Assembly (NCBI GenBank): GCA_934047225.1
Contig: OW203992.1
Span: 12,265,501-12,329,500, forward strand
Reading direction: 5' to 3'
DNA length: 64,000 bases
Source of the DNA: Ypsolopha sequella
Taxonomy: Eukaryota; Arthropoda; Insecta; Lepidoptera; Ypsolophidae
The notes beneath the pieces are model-generated. The model made no database searches. It had not been told where the DNA came from and saw only the letters and a program-made list of their open reading frames with translations. Of the stretch, positions 10,489 to 21,925 are shown piece after piece; position 1 is the first letter of the stretch; the number at the start of each line of letters is the position of its first letter. The position numbers and the translations under genes were made by a program.

Positions 10489-12424
10489 TTTTTAGTCATC
10501 ATGCCTATTGTAATTTGTTTGCCTGTACGAACTTAGCCTGTAACCTTATTGCAAAATAAGGGACATTGGAAAAACAATATATTCACGTTTGATTATGGCT
10601 TCATCCACCAACAAAAAGTTTGTAAATTTTTTTTGGATTGCTATCTCTTATAATACATTCTCAAGGGTTAAATTTTCGTTGTTGAAAAAATATGAAAAAA
10701 ATTAAAACTCAATGCTGCTTTTTTGATATGGCTTGAATTATACAACAAACGTGTCTATGAGAAACATATAAGATATAATATAATTTTCATTAGACTTTAG
10801 TACCTTTTCCGTGCACAAAGCCAACTGCATCGAACAAACAAACTAAATGAGACCAGAGAGCCCACAAATATTTGATTGAAACCAGGCACTAAGCAAAGAG
10901 AAGCGATAACTAAAGTAATAACCGAACTTCGGTCATACTTGGCGGTCGGGTACAGACAGATGCCTTGCTATTCGTCGTGTGGCTTCGTTTGTAGACTTTG
11001 CGGTCAAATTCACGATGTCTCATTTATTTAGTACGTGCGACGAATACCTCAGCGGGAGGAAAACTGGTCTCCCATTTATCATTTACTGGTTTCTCTCTAT
11101 TCTCAACATATTAGCTAAGTTTGTTCGGACATGTCTGTTCAGCCAGATACGTATTATGTTCGAAGAACCTGTAGAGGGAAACGAATATTAGATAATTATC
11201 TGAGATATGTTGTTTTTTGTATTTTTTGTTGTAATTGTGTATTTTTGTCATCTGTTTGCTTGCTCGGTCAAGTAAGAAGAGTGTTTTGGAAAAAGAACCA
11301 ACTTTTCTGGTATTTTACAGGAAGTAAATTACATATGAAATTGCCGAAATTTTCTTGCAGATTCATGAGTTTATAATTCCTGTAATTGAATAGCTATTTC
11401 CATTATTTGTTTTTTGTTTGAAAGTTGATGTCAAGGTTTTACATCTGATATAATTTTCAAAAACAGTTCGTCCTAAATTACAATTAAATTAACTTAAATT
11501 AAATGTCAATTAAAATTTAATTAATGTTGCTGTTAGCTTAATGTTGTCTCATTCATAAACAAAAGTAATTACATAATTTGGATTTCTCATTCCTAAACAG
11601 AATGCAAAAATGTTAGTACTGAAAATTGAGTTTCCTTCCAATTCTCTATAGAAAACAGCAATTTCATATGTAAAGACCTAATATTCAACATAAATCAGCC
11701 CACATCATCTACCAATTGTTGGGCATAGGTAAATAAAACCTTAGGAAATCAGTTACATGGAAAAATCCCTATTTATGTTTTTTTTGTAAAACTTGGATAT
11801 ATGAAAATACTTAATTTTGTAATTAAAAAGTTATAAAATATTTGTTAAATTATTGGCTATTTTCATAGAAATTTTACTGATGTTGGTGGTTTTTCCGTAA
11901 GCACTCTGTTTTTGAAGATAAATTCTAAAAGGACTTCGCTTGTTTTTGCTGATTCTAATATAACCAGATTATTGTATGCACAATAGAGAATTCATAGAGC
12001 GAAAACAAAATTTAATTCTAAAAATGGTTTTCCAAAATGTTTGATTGTTTTGATATTTCAGGTACGTTTTGTGTTTTCTATTACTAGTCTAAGGATACGT
12101 GCAACTCAAGGGTAATGTCGCTCGGATATTAAAAAAAAAGCTGTCTTTTTTTAACGACTACTGTAAAGCGTTTAGTTGAGTTTAGTTTGTAGGAATTTAT
12201 GTGCATAGTATATGTATTTGTATTACCTAATACCAAAGATAATATAATCTAGTACTAGTGCTAAGAGGATGACATACCCTAGCAACTTTTTTATTACCCG
12301 TCCAGCACAATACGTCTGTTGGCAAAGACCTTATTAGCTTTTCATAGAGGCGATTATATGTTGGCTCTTTGGCCTCTTGTTCTTGGACGCGTAATACTAG
12401 TGATCACGCAGCGAAACAACAAAT
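10489..12424. other. AT-rich stretch without a supported gene
   Basis: Two overlapping plus-strand frames at 10979-11376 (70 and 81 codons) are hydrophobic, low in complexity and lack family motifs, so they are not called. A SINE body scrap (GGAATTTATGTGCATAGTAT) lies at 12192-12211. The rest is T-rich and shows nothing. Confidence 0.45.
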
Positions 12425-12690
12425 TGGTGTGTTTTTAGCTAATACTGAAGTATTTTGTAGGGAAAAAAATATTGGATTTAGGTAGCATACCTTCATATTT
12501 CTATTAATTATTTTATATAAAAAAAAAAACAAGTTGATCTCTTAACCGCGTCTTTGAAATGAACGTTTGAAAACCAAAAAAAAAGGGTGGAAAAAATTTT
12601 TTTTTTTGTCAAAAGTATAAATTTTAAAACATTATTTATAGGTGGAATCCCTAGATAAAAGATCGATAAATCAAATATATTTTTTTCAAT
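12425..12690 (+). repeat. Dispersed repeat family D, copy 1
   Basis: About 265 bp aligns in the same orientation with 57347-57605. Shared blocks: ACTGAAGTATTTTGTAGGGA, CCTTCATATTTCTATTA, ACAAGTTGATCTCTTAACC, ACGTTTGAAAACCAAAAAAA, GGTGGAA, and a CCTAGATAAAA...ATAAATCAAA end. Non-coding; class unknown. Confidence 0.65.
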
Positions 12691-12761
12691 TTGAGGAGAG
12701 ACCTAGTTTCTTCCAATGAACCCTTGAAAACTTGGTGTTGATGTTCTAGCGTCAGGTGTCC

Positions 12762-12990
12762 CGTTAAACGGTGAAGGAAAACATCGTAAAGAAGCCTGCA
12801 TGCCCTAAAAAGCATGTATTTGTGCCCGGAAAATGGCGATAGGGCTCACCAACCAACACGTTGAGACGTAATAATCGTCGGTGAGACGCGGGTGTACGGA
12901 GTGTGGGCTTTGACATGCAATTCACAGTTCACATTCGGAACACCTCTAACACCCCTTTGGGGATTCATGTCGTGATGATATATACAACGT
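12762..12990 (+). repeat. SINE body, 5'-truncated copy
   Basis: Holds ACGGTGAAGGAAAACATCGT, GCCTGCATG, GGCGATAGGGCTCACCAACC, CGTAATAATCGTCGGTGAGA and a final TCATGTCGTGATGATATATA, matching the 3' part of the SINE at 3537. The tRNA-like head is absent. A foldback element follows immediately. Confidence 0.7.
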
Positions 12991-13010
12991 GTATATATCC
13001 GCCATATATA

Positions 13011-13316
13011 AAAACGCCATACATATAGATATAACGTGTAACACAAACCTGTAACCATATTTGAAGAGCTTATTCTATCAATGGTATAGAACAACGTTTA
13101 CTATGAAACAAAACCTGTATCTCAAAAAAAATTTCATCTGTTTCATAGAAAAATGTAATGCCACTCGACAGAAATGTATAGAAGGGTAGTTTTTAGTTTT
13201 GTGATTTCAGGTTTGGTTCCATAATAAAAATGTTGTTCTATACCATTGACTGAATAAGCTTTTCAATTATGGTAACACCTTTCTGTTACACGTTGTATCT
13301 ATATGTATGGCGTTTT
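13011..13316. mobile_element. Foldback MITE family E, copy 1
   Basis: The core 13030-13297 begins ATAACGTGTAACACAAACCT and ends TTTCTGTTACACGTTGTAT. Both arms contain GTTCTATACCATTGA-type blocks, facing one another. The flanking CGCCATACATATAGAT and ATCTATATGTATGGCG are also complementary, so the palindrome spans the outer interval. A sister copy sits at 26494-26761. A short minus-strand frame that crosses it is chance. Confidence 0.75.
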
Positions 13317-14497
13317 TGACAAGACATTTCGTATTTCGTTTTTTTAGGATTTTTTTACAAGGTAACCAATTTGTAGGTAGAAAATCGATCAATAGAAGAT
13401 CCTAAGTAAATAATAGATTTGCTTAATTAAAAACCGGGCAGTAAGCATCGAAGTGATGGCTGTGCCAAATTTCAGCTAATGGATGAATTTTTATTTTTAT
13501 GTTATTTTTAAAATAGGAAAAACGCTTAATCAAATCTTCACTAATCTAGCTCCATGTGTAGAAAACAAATACCTATACACAGTCCTCCCGATTTAAAAAC
13601 TACCCAGCACGGTCCTATTTCTCTTAACTTTTTGTGTAAAATTGTTCGTTTCCAGTCCTCTTCTATTATTTTTCATTTTGTTTGTTAAAGCATCGTAAAA
13701 GAGAAAAGTCAATTTCGCTGAGTTGATCATGCTATCAACATTTGCGTATCCTACTACTTATGTAAATTATGTGTTGATTGATCGTCGATAACACGTACCT
13801 CTGAGACGAAGCCGAACCGCGTCGCGGAGCGACGAGGCATTGACGCGTGACATCGCGATGCATGGAAGGCGAACCAATATCGCATGTGGGTTTACATAAT
13901 ATTTAAATGAAGCCATTTTCTTTTAAGGGGGAAGATGACGCAAATAGAAATAAAATGACAGACTTTGGAGTATTTTGTTGCAATAATCGGGATAGGTACT
14001 TATGGTTATCAAAATAAATACCTGTTCTTCTGGCGTTTATGAGATAGTAGAAACAAATAGCGTCAATTGATTAGTTTATTTACCTACTGTAAATAAAATC
14101 TATTTATTTTACTCAATTTTACGCTTCTTATTATATCTCAAGTATCGATTTTGGGATTTAGTACGATTTTTCTTTATAAAATTTGTTAGAATGACATAAT
14201 TATTAAAAAAAAAACGAGTTTTTTTAACTAGAAGCCTAGTAGTAATCGACTTCCTAGATTTGTTTACATACTTAGTTTGTTAGTTACATACAAGCGAAGC
14301 TAACAAAAGCGTGCTAAAAATGATGGAATCTTGGCGGGAATATCTACTTGGTGACGAAAGTTCACCCGGGGCTTGCATCAAAATTACTTTCTAAGAACGC
14401 ACTAAGCATTTCAAAAAAAATAAATCCCTACGCAAAGTTCTCTAAAGAAGGACCTCACATCAGATTCTTTCACAAACCTTTAGATTTAATTCAAAAT
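13317..14497. other. AT-rich stretch, nothing recognised
   Basis: Includes a short GC-richer patch at 13795-13880 (GAGACGAAGCCGAACCGCG and GCGACGAGGCATTGACGCG) without an open frame. No repeat edge was identified. Confidence 0.4.
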
Positions 14498-14970
14498 ACA
14501 GGGCGTCCCACGGCTATGCCACATGGAGGGAAAGTATCTTAAATACTGTAGATGGAACATTTTACTGAAAGAAGACATTATTTTAATTTAAAAAACAATT
14601 TAAACTGCATTCATAGATTTTTTAAATAGTTACATGGTTCTACTGGGAATCGAACCCGTTAAATGAGAAAAATAATTGCCCTGTAGCTTTATCATACCGA
14701 TCGCAAGGCTTCATCATAAGGATTATTTTTTGCTAAATAATATAGTGTCAGAAATAAAAGGAAGACCATGAATTTAAACATTTTTAATACAAAATTACTC
14801 AAATTTTCTCGTGTTGCGGGTTCGATTCCCGGTTCAACCATGTAACTATTTAAAATCTATGAATGCAGTTTAGATTGTTTTTTAAATTAAAATAATGTCT
14901 TCTTTCAGTAAAATGTTCCATCTACAATAGGTACTTTCCCTCCATGGGGCATAGCCGTGGGACGCGCTGT
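14498..14970. mobile_element. Long foldback element with B-box-like arms
   Basis: The left end is ACAGGGCGTCCCACGGCTAT and the reverse complement of the right end is ACAGCGCGTCCCACGGCTAT. Complementarity runs on for about 190 bp per arm, through GGAACATTTTACTGAAAGAA, CTGCATTCATAGATTTT and AGTTACATGG. The inner parts carry GGGAATCGAACCC (left) and GGGTTCGATTCCC (right), which look like tRNA T-arms or B boxes facing inward. A partial relative lies at 39595-39715. Non-coding; superfamily not recognised. Confidence 0.75.
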
Positions 14971-15780
14971 TTTTGATTTTTAGAAATATTCCGAGGTATA
15001 TGTATTGTACGGAGGGACTGTAGTGTTAATAGTGTCGATCAGAGAAGTTGTATGCACAACCGTTTATTAATGAAGGGTTAGTGCGAATTTCGAATCATTC
15101 GTGCATTTCGTTCGGGAACCAAGTTTCGTTCGGAAGCCGGGCACGGCACTCGTATAATCGACTCATTCGCTTTGAGCACGGGCTTCACATCATTTGTGGC
15201 GTGCTGCCGGCGTCAGTTCATTTGCCGGTAATGACTGCGGATGGAATTCCTCTGCCGATCGCCTCTCGAATATTTTATTAAAATTCCCCCGGAAAAGGTC
15301 GGCGGGCTGTCAGTCATTTTTGCTCGCAACCCGAACGCAGCAATTTTGTCGGAACATAAAATTAAAGCGGATTTATTTTATGGGTACAAAAATATAGTCC
15401 TTTCACGTTGCTACAATGGTATTTTTCATTATCCTTTTCTGGCTGTTGTTATAGAATCTTTTATATTAATTAGCAAGCTTTGTTTTATTTCTTTATAATA
15501 CGTATGCAATTTGCAAATAAATAATATAGGTACGTAATATACCATCATATAATGCAGTTTTTTTATTATCTCAGTATGTGGCTTACCTATATGAGTTTAT
15601 AAATGATATAAAGCTGTTTATTTCAGATGTTAAAGCGATTGATTAGGACGTATATTTCAGGATGTGGCAAAAATTCAACACAATATTGGCTTGCGTTTGG
15701 CCTCTTCCAAGTCTGATAAAGTTAATGAAACATGGCGTGAAGAGCGCTCGCTCCATTCAGCAGCTACCTTTGCTTGGCGT
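14971..15780. other. Mixed-composition stretch without a called gene
   Basis: 15020-15310 is less AT-rich than its surroundings and has open plus-strand frames of 67-85 codons in overlapping registers (15048-15498). None shows a domain, a signal peptide or convincing splice sites. It could be unique regulatory or exonic sequence, but nothing decides this. Confidence 0.35.
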
Positions 15781-16080
15781 AATATAATCTATACTCTTAA
15801 TATAAATGTTTGATGGTTTGTTGGTTTTTTCTTCTTTCACGTAGCAACGGAGCTACAGATCGACAAGGTATTTTGCATAGAGATAGTTTATGGACCGGAG
15901 AGTGAAAATTGCTATTTTTATTCAAGAAAAAATTCACGGTTCCTGGGGCATAAACCTGAAGCGTCATTCTCTAAAATGGCTGAACGTATTTTGATAAAAT
16001 TTTGTATAGAGATTGCTTAGGTCTTGAAATGACATTTAAAATACTCTTTATCCCAAAAAATTTAATGTTCCTGTGGGATA
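15781..16080 (+). repeat. Helitron-like 5' region fragment
   Basis: Contains AATATAATCTATACTCTTAA, a GTTTGTTGGTTT run, CACGTAGCAACGGAGCTACA, GCATAGAGATAGTTTATGGA, then TTCACGGTTCCTGGG. I recall this series from non-autonomous lepidopteran Helitrons. A shorter related copy is at 35335-35547. No CTAG-type 3' end is visible in this copy. Confidence 0.5.
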
Positions 16081-16360
16081 GTAATAATAACTAACTATGT
16101 AAAAAGTACACAGATCTAAATAAAATTTTTGATCTAAATAAAAGAGATCAAAATAGCCCAGCTTCTTATGACGTCATGCTGAAACCCGACGAGTTGCTTA
16201 GTCGTATATGACATGGGGTTACAAGCCCCGGCCACTTGTACTGATTGTTGGTTCGTTGGGTCTTAATATAACTTAACTGTACAGGCTCAGACAAAATAAA
16301 AATCAAGACAGAGCGCACTCCAACGCGCAATTTTATGTTTGCATGGCCTTAATTTTTCCA

Positions 16361-16499
16361 GCTTTATTCTGTAATAGAAAATACAAAACTACTTGTGTAC
16401 GCCATTGCAAGGCAGAACATAGAAGAAACAAAATTTATATTAAGACCATTTGCACCCATGTTCAACAAATAAAGATGATTTGATTTGATTTGATTTGAC
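16361..16499 (+). repeat. Non-LTR retrotransposon 3' end with GATTT tail
   Basis: A short UTR-like stretch ends TTCAACAAATAAAGATGATT followed by four TTTGA units. An AATAAA next to a short-unit tail is a common 3' terminus for insect CR1/jockey-type LINEs. No coding part remains, so it is a 5'-truncated copy. Confidence 0.65.
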
Positions 16500-17652
16500 G
16501 TAACGGGGGTGAAGCAGGCCAAAAGTGATACAGTTTCGTGTTCATACATGTCTTGAAACTCACACATGCGCAATCTATCTCAGTTTTTACTACGCGACAA
16601 CACTCTCTAAGCGCACACATGTTTACAAAACCAGCCTCACTTTAATGTTGACGGCTTTCTTGAATTTTCATTTTGTCTCAGTATACAGGAAGCTATTTTT
16701 GGGCAAAACATAAGTTCAGTTTACGCTTTACTTTCACATAAAATTTGTCTGATTTGGCTTAAAATCGGTCTCTAGTTGTTTAAGAGTCACCTAATAAAGG
16801 ATTTTTCACCAGAATATCAGAAAAAAAGCTATATTAGTTATCTTAAACATGAGCTTACCAGACCAACAGGATTCACGGTCCATTGTACAATGCTATGCTT
16901 CAACAGAACAAGGTAAAAAGAAAGAAAAGCTTGCTTTTTATCACGACCTTACAAAGACATTGCAAAACCTACAAAACAAAAACCCTAACTTTACTCACCT
17001 GCTGCATCCAGTTCTAACAAAATTATAATATTTTTGAGCCTTCACGCTTTGATCCCCCTTTTATTTGGAATATTTTTATTTGTATATCAGAAATACTGTT
17101 TTGCACACTAAATTTGCAACCAGAAATCCTTCAGCGCAGAACAGAGTCGATAGGTTAGGTTAAAAGGTTAGATATAACTAACCTTTGTGGTTATTTTTTT
17201 ATGACAATCCTGAAATACTAAAAGAGCATAGTTAGTATTTTAGTGTACAAGTCAGTATTTTTTTTACGTACAGTTAGTATTTCAGATATAATACTGTAGT
17301 AGCATTTTTAGTATTTTCTGTTGTGCATTTAAATACATGCGCTTTTATTTTGAGACATACTTTGAGACTCTCAGACTAGGTAAGCGTTATGACCATTTAA
17401 TATTTCATGTTCTTGTTCATATACCTTCTATTTTTCTGTTTTGGCTACTGGCTTATTGAAGTTAGCTCAAAGCTTTATAATTAAATATAATTTAAATCTT
17501 CTCAGACCATTTCTTAAGAAGATTCTCTATACGCTTTCAAATTTTATTAAATTCTTGTATTAACCGTTTTACTATCCGTATCGCTAAAACGATCGAAGCT
17601 TAGATTCAACTTACAAATTAATTTGTTTAGTGACATTAAGGTACCGAATTAA
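16500..17652. other. AT-rich stretch, nothing recognised
   Basis: No gene. A short GTTAGGTTAAAAGGTTAG series near 17153 is too brief to call telomeric repeat. Confidence 0.45.
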
Positions 17653-17720
17653 TAATCACGCATGTCTCCTAGAGGGGTAGACAGAGACTACAGATTTCCA
17701 TCTACCTGACACACCTCTTT
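17653..17720 (-). repeat. LINE 3'-terminal fragment (family R)
   Basis: On the minus strand: AAAAGAGGTGTGTCAGGTAG, ATGGAAATCTGTAGTCTC, TACCCCTCTAGGAGACATG. Related plus-strand copies lie at 48283-48366 and 60838-60920. I associate this series with the 3' end of an insect RTE-like LINE; only the terminus is present. Confidence 0.5.
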
Positions 17721-18334
17721 TGTTTCTTGTATACATCCATTCATTTAAAGCGGGTGTTTTTGGCTTTAACCTTCTTCAGTATGTCGCCAATTTTGCCAGC
17801 ATATTAAGGTCGACCTATTGTGTCCTTATACGGCGGCGCGTCTGAGCTTTACTTTCCACTTGCGCAGCATACATTTCTTTTATCACTCTACTTTCTTTCA
17901 TCTTCTCGATATGCTCAAGCCTCCGAAGTATTTCTTTTTCAATTCTAGTCACTACATTTTTTTTCAGGCATTCGCAACGGTCTATTCAAAGTCAAACCAC
18001 ACAAATTCCGTAAGGAAAGCATTGCCACTGCATTCACTTAACTTTGGTGCTTATATAATATTTTGTATTACTTGTAGGATAAATACGGTATTCTACTAGA
18101 ATAACAACTACTCTTTCACTTGAGCACACAAATAAGAAACCTTTTATTTGTTCACTTATTTTCATACACACCCCATACACTTTTAGTCACCCTTTCACTC
18201 TTCCTTTCACACATCATATAAATATAGGCAACATTTTACTTAATCTTTCTACATCTACTTTTTGTCTTGCTTTTTTCATTTTGCATTTTACTTTTCTTAT
18301 TATTAAGTTTAAAGTTACATATAATATATCTATC
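17721..18334. other. T-rich stretch, nothing recognised
   Basis: A 93-codon plus-strand frame at 17818-18099 is rich in Phe, His and Ser from T-rich sequence and has no family features, so it is not called. Confidence 0.45.
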
Positions 18335-18455
18335 GTTTACCTATGGAAGAGCGGAGCCTTCTATTACAGGTATATCTTACTTAAAAGGAGACTCCAATCA
18401 CTGTCTACGAAATTGAATGGACAAGTTTTGAAATAAATAATTTTGTATTTTTTTT
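18335..18455 (+). repeat. LINE-like 3' terminus (family S), copy 1
   Basis: AGAGCGGAGCCTTCTATTAC, AGGTATATCTTACTT, GGAGACTCCAATCACTGTC, AATTGAATGGACAAG, then GAAATAAATAATTTTGTATT and a T run. A second copy is at 29533-29665. An AATAAATAATTTT end suggests a retrotransposon 3' UTR. Confidence 0.5.
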
Positions 18456-19080
18456 GTATCTGGCCATAACCAACATTCACTTTACTTTGGTGCTTATCTG
18501 GCCATAACAACTTAAATAAATAATAAAATTGAAATGAAAAAATGTATGCGTAACTTTTTAAGGACATGCTTGTCTTACCTGTGCGCTACTTTTACATTTT
18601 GTTTAAACTTTTGTCTACAGGGACACAAAAATCCAGTTATAATTAAGCCGTAAAATGTTTCAGACTTCGCTGAAAATTTTATAATAATGATTAACGAGAA
18701 GGTTTCTCTAATTACAACATTAATTTAACGGACAGAGACGCCGCAATTAACGGAAATGAAGTTCGACCTCTTGAATGTATTTGCGACGTGGATGTCCTTA
18801 TGATATGCTGTTTTATTTACGACGATTATTATTTCTAATCGAAATTTGCGAGTTTACTGAGCGGCCCGCTTCCACTGAGTAGGCTAGACAAGTGTAAAAT
18901 GAAAGCGTTAGTGCAGGACTGGTTGCTCTGAATACCCTCGCCTTAAATAACAGGCAAGAATATTTATCGACACGTGTTTCGCCTCTAAACGATTCATCCT
19001 CGGGATGTGTTGCTCGCCCGACCCCTCATCAGCTATCGATCCATCTATCAAGTTGATGATGAACTTCCACGAAGTAACGT

Positions 19081-19270
19081 TTTATAATTACACAATATAA
19101 CTTGAAATATATACAATAAAGAAAAGAAAATTGAAAACTTGAAATATATTTCGGCCCTTAGTGATGACTGATGGACTGATGACGGCCCACTAAGGGCCGA
19201 AATATATTTCAAGTTTTCAATTTTCTTTTCTTTATTGTATATATTTCAAGTTATATTGTGTAATTATAAA
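19081..19270. repeat. Perfect 83-bp inverted repeat, 24-nt spacer
   Basis: The left arm starts TTTATAATTACACAATATAA and ends GGCCCTTAGTG. The right arm 19188-19270 is its exact reverse complement. No mismatch was found over 83 positions, which points to recent formation or gene conversion. Confidence 0.9.
19176..19215 (+). ncRNA. Hammerhead-ribozyme-like core
   Basis: CTGATGA, then GGCCC, ACTAA and GGGCC as a closed stem II, then GAAA followed by a short self-complementary TATATT. The pattern follows the conserved CUGANGA - stem II - GAAA - stem III layout. The first base pair of stem II (C opposite C) is not canonical, and a stem I partner was not worked out, so activity is uncertain. Confidence 0.35.
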
Positions 19271-20956
19271 TAAAAAGCTAATTAAGGCATACTATATATA
19301 TTTATTAAATTATTTTTTTACGATTTTGACCCATATACAAGCGCAATAGGTACTGCCATTGGTTAAGTATAAGTAAGACACAACTTAGAAGTAGCATCAG
19401 TCAAGTTCGCGAAGCCGAACAGAGTGTAAAATAATTTTAAAACTAATTCAGTTTGTGCAAGATTATTTTCACCTTAAGGCGCTCTTATCCCAGAAAAGTA
19501 ACTCTCTATCTTTTTCTTTACGTGTAAGGAGTAAAGAAAATAACCACAATTTTGTACTTTTTCATTGTTTTTCATTGTTTCATTGGGGTGAGTGTCCATC
19601 ACAACGAAATAGGTAATACAGCTTTAGAGATATTTTAATGTCATGTTTAGAAGGTTTCACTGATAGAATAATTACGTCGTATATTGTTATAAGTTCATAA
19701 TGTGACACTCAACCTAGCGCTACATACCGTGGCGAGGGAACGACTGACTCTGTCCTGTCAATAATGCTGATACAACAATGTGTCCCTACACACCTAAGAT
19801 TCACTTTACGGAGCCTGATGGAGGTCACTATTAAGGGGCTTGGTGTCGCCAAATGGGTACTTTTTAAAGCCTACTCCTTGTTTATGGCCCAAACAAGAAT
19901 ATTGAAAAAATGTACATGAATATTAACGTATGCAACATTTTTCTTTTTCTTACAAAAAAAACTTCTGTATGAAAATAAATTTCAACCAAATGGTGTTTTT
20001 TGGCTTGAATTCCCTACAGCTCCTAAGCGGCTTGGTCGATTTAATTCATCTATGCTTATTCAATCGAGCAATCACGTCCATGTGGAAAGTATTATTTTCT
20101 CCTATTTTGCATCCTAGGACGCATCGAGCGACTTAACATCCACTATACATTGCACGCTGATATTAACGTTATTTAAATGTCGTTTCCGTCGATATTCGTA
20201 CCGTAAAACATCGAGCTGATAATTTGCCGACATTAATCGCCTTCAGTTGATCAAAACGTCGAGTTTTTCTCGCTAACATCAAAGTGTGTCTTAGCTATAA
20301 TATTTATTTCGTTTTGACTGATGCTATTTCTATGTTTTGTCTTACTTTAAGGGCTTGATTGTGCACTTGTAAAGTCTCCAATACGTTACGGTTTAACATG
20401 AATGACAGTTTCTACAACGCGCATAAATATGCTAATCGTACAAAAAGGTACACCATAGCGTGTGGCCGTGTGTACCGACACAGGCACAGCAGATGTCACA
20501 ACTTGGTTGAACGACATCCCTCTCAGTAAGTACACACTCATGAACATAACCTGTTGCCACTCCCTCGAGCTGTACTTATTGTTTTATTCAATGCACGGGG
20601 GCATAATTTAGAGTGCACTGAGTACTGGTACCGTATAGCCATTCCCTCCAGCTACGCCATTAGGTACTTCTTAAATAAACGTTGCTACACGAACAAAGTC
20701 ATCTGTATTGTTTACCTTATTGAAAACTAACATTTTGCTTTCAGTTGAAACTGTGTGGTTATTTTCTCATCTTGTGAAAAATAAATAGATCCAGTTTGAA
20801 TCATGGCTGTAATAACATTTTTTAAAATAACTATAAGCCTTCTAAGTAGGCCTTTTAAAAGGTAGACTAAAGTTTTGATCGACTTCTCTTTCTTTTGGAA
20901 TAATTGAAGCCGGTCAAATATAAAGTTTATATTGTTTTCTTAACACCTCTCTGACG
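19271..20956. other. Non-coding stretch with one repeat scrap
   Basis: GGGGTGAGTGTCCATCACAA followed by CGAAATAGGTAATACAGCT (19583-19622) is a reverse copy of the unit duplicated at 4387-4636, and GTCTTAGCTATAATATTTAT (20288) is a further echo. The 68-codon frame at 19930-20136 is not supported. Nothing else is recognised. Confidence 0.45.
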
Positions 20957-20957
20957 A

Positions 20958-21122
20958 TCGCCTTTGTGGCCGAGCGGTAGAACGCTCGCCTGCTAACCCA
21001 GAGATTGTGGGTTCAATCCCCGCGGTGTATACTAATTTGTGCGTACTTCGGAGCTATTGGTCCATTTGTGCCTTTAGCACGGCGATAGTAGGGCACTACG
21101 TTTGGGATGTATCGATGAAAAG
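20958..21122 (+). mobile_element. SINE-like element with Ser/Leu-type tRNA head
   Basis: The head TTTGTGGCCGAGCGGTAGAA gives an A box TGGCCGAGCGG. GGTTCAATCCC at about 21010-21020 gives a B box. The body has GTGCGTACTTCGG, TTTGTGCCTTTAGCACGGCG and GGGATGTATCGATGAAA, faintly like the SINE at 3537. It is a different head from that SINE. A long variable arm and a closed acceptor stem are not evident, so it is not called a tRNA gene. Confidence 0.6.
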
Positions 21123-21198
21123 CTAAAAAAATAATATATTAAACTAGTAACAATTTGTTTATACTGTTGATTGTTGGCACTTGGTGGAACTAGTAATA

Positions 21199-21925
21199 CA
21201 TTATGAACAGAAAATCACTGGTACTATCCCACAAATTTATTTAGTACTTCCTGACCGGCTACGCGAGCACGTACGCGTCGATTAGATAAATTTGACAGAT
21301 AGAATCGATACATTCTAAACGATAACCCTTATTGCAATGAAATAAGAATTAAATTTTTATTTATCGAATCGATGTCGAGTCGACACCAAATTCATGCTAT
21401 TAAAAAAAAGAACCTTTAATGCTTTAGAAGCCTTAGAAATCAATAAACTAGTTCTCCTTAACCAAGACACGATTCTAAACCATCAACTTCACAATAATAG
21501 ATCCCCTCTTTTACAATATTTTAACTAAAGAGATTAACTTTTATAGACATTGCAGGCACACATTTTTACATAATTTGAAATATAATGACTTTATTATAAT
21601 TATTCTTTATTATTTTATTACTTGTCTTCATCAATTGTAATTTTATTATCATTACAATAATATTTACATAACATGAGATTACAATTCCCCACTTTTAGGC
21701 AAAAAAAAAATTCGGCTGGTATTTACTAGAACGGATAAATAAACGATTACACTCACTACAAAAATGTGTTAGTGTCATTGATCGCACTGGTAAATGTAAA
21801 CTATTTATTGTGTAATTAAGATCTTATATTAATTCCTTTTATGATGGCATAAAGGCGAAACCAGTCAGGAAATACTAAATAAATTTGTGGGATAGTATAA
21901 GTGATTTTATGTTCATAATAATAAC
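21199..21925. mobile_element. Inverted-repeat element, about 720 bp
   Basis: The left arm (ATTATGAACAGAAAATCACT, ACTATCCCACAAATTTATTT, AGTACTTCCTGACCGG) is matched by the reverse complement of the right arm (ATTATGAACATAAAATCACT, ACTATCCCACAAATTTATTT, AGTATTTCCTGACTGG). Arms are about 60 bp. The AT-rich interior has no open frame. The exact ends and target duplication are unresolved. Confidence 0.6.

Larger units (their letters stand above)
18890..19270. mobile_element. Penelope-like element remnant with hammerhead-like motifs
   Basis: Two parts. 18960-19010, read on the minus strand, holds CATCCCGAGGATGA, a degraded stem and GAGGCGAAACACGTGTCG. 19081-19163 and 19188-19270 are perfect 83-bp inverted copies around a 24-nt spacer. 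On the plus strand the junction reads CTGATGA (19176-19182), a GGCCC/GGGCC stem, then GAAA (19199-19202) and TATATTT, the order of a hammerhead ribozyme core. Hammerheads are documented in the terminal repeats of Penelope-like elements, and inverted terminal copies are common there. No RT or GIY-YIG coding is left, so the family assignment is inference. Confidence 0.45.

Noticed and set aside
10979..11376. Two hydrophobic plus-strand frames as membrane peptides
   Set aside because: T-rich DNA translates to hydrophobic residues; no start context or homology.
17150..17200. Telomeric TTAGG repeats
   Set aside because: Only scattered GGTTA-like words, not an array.
20958..21035. tRNA-Ser or Leu gene
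   Set aside because: No closed acceptor stem or long variable arm was found, and a SINE-like body follows.
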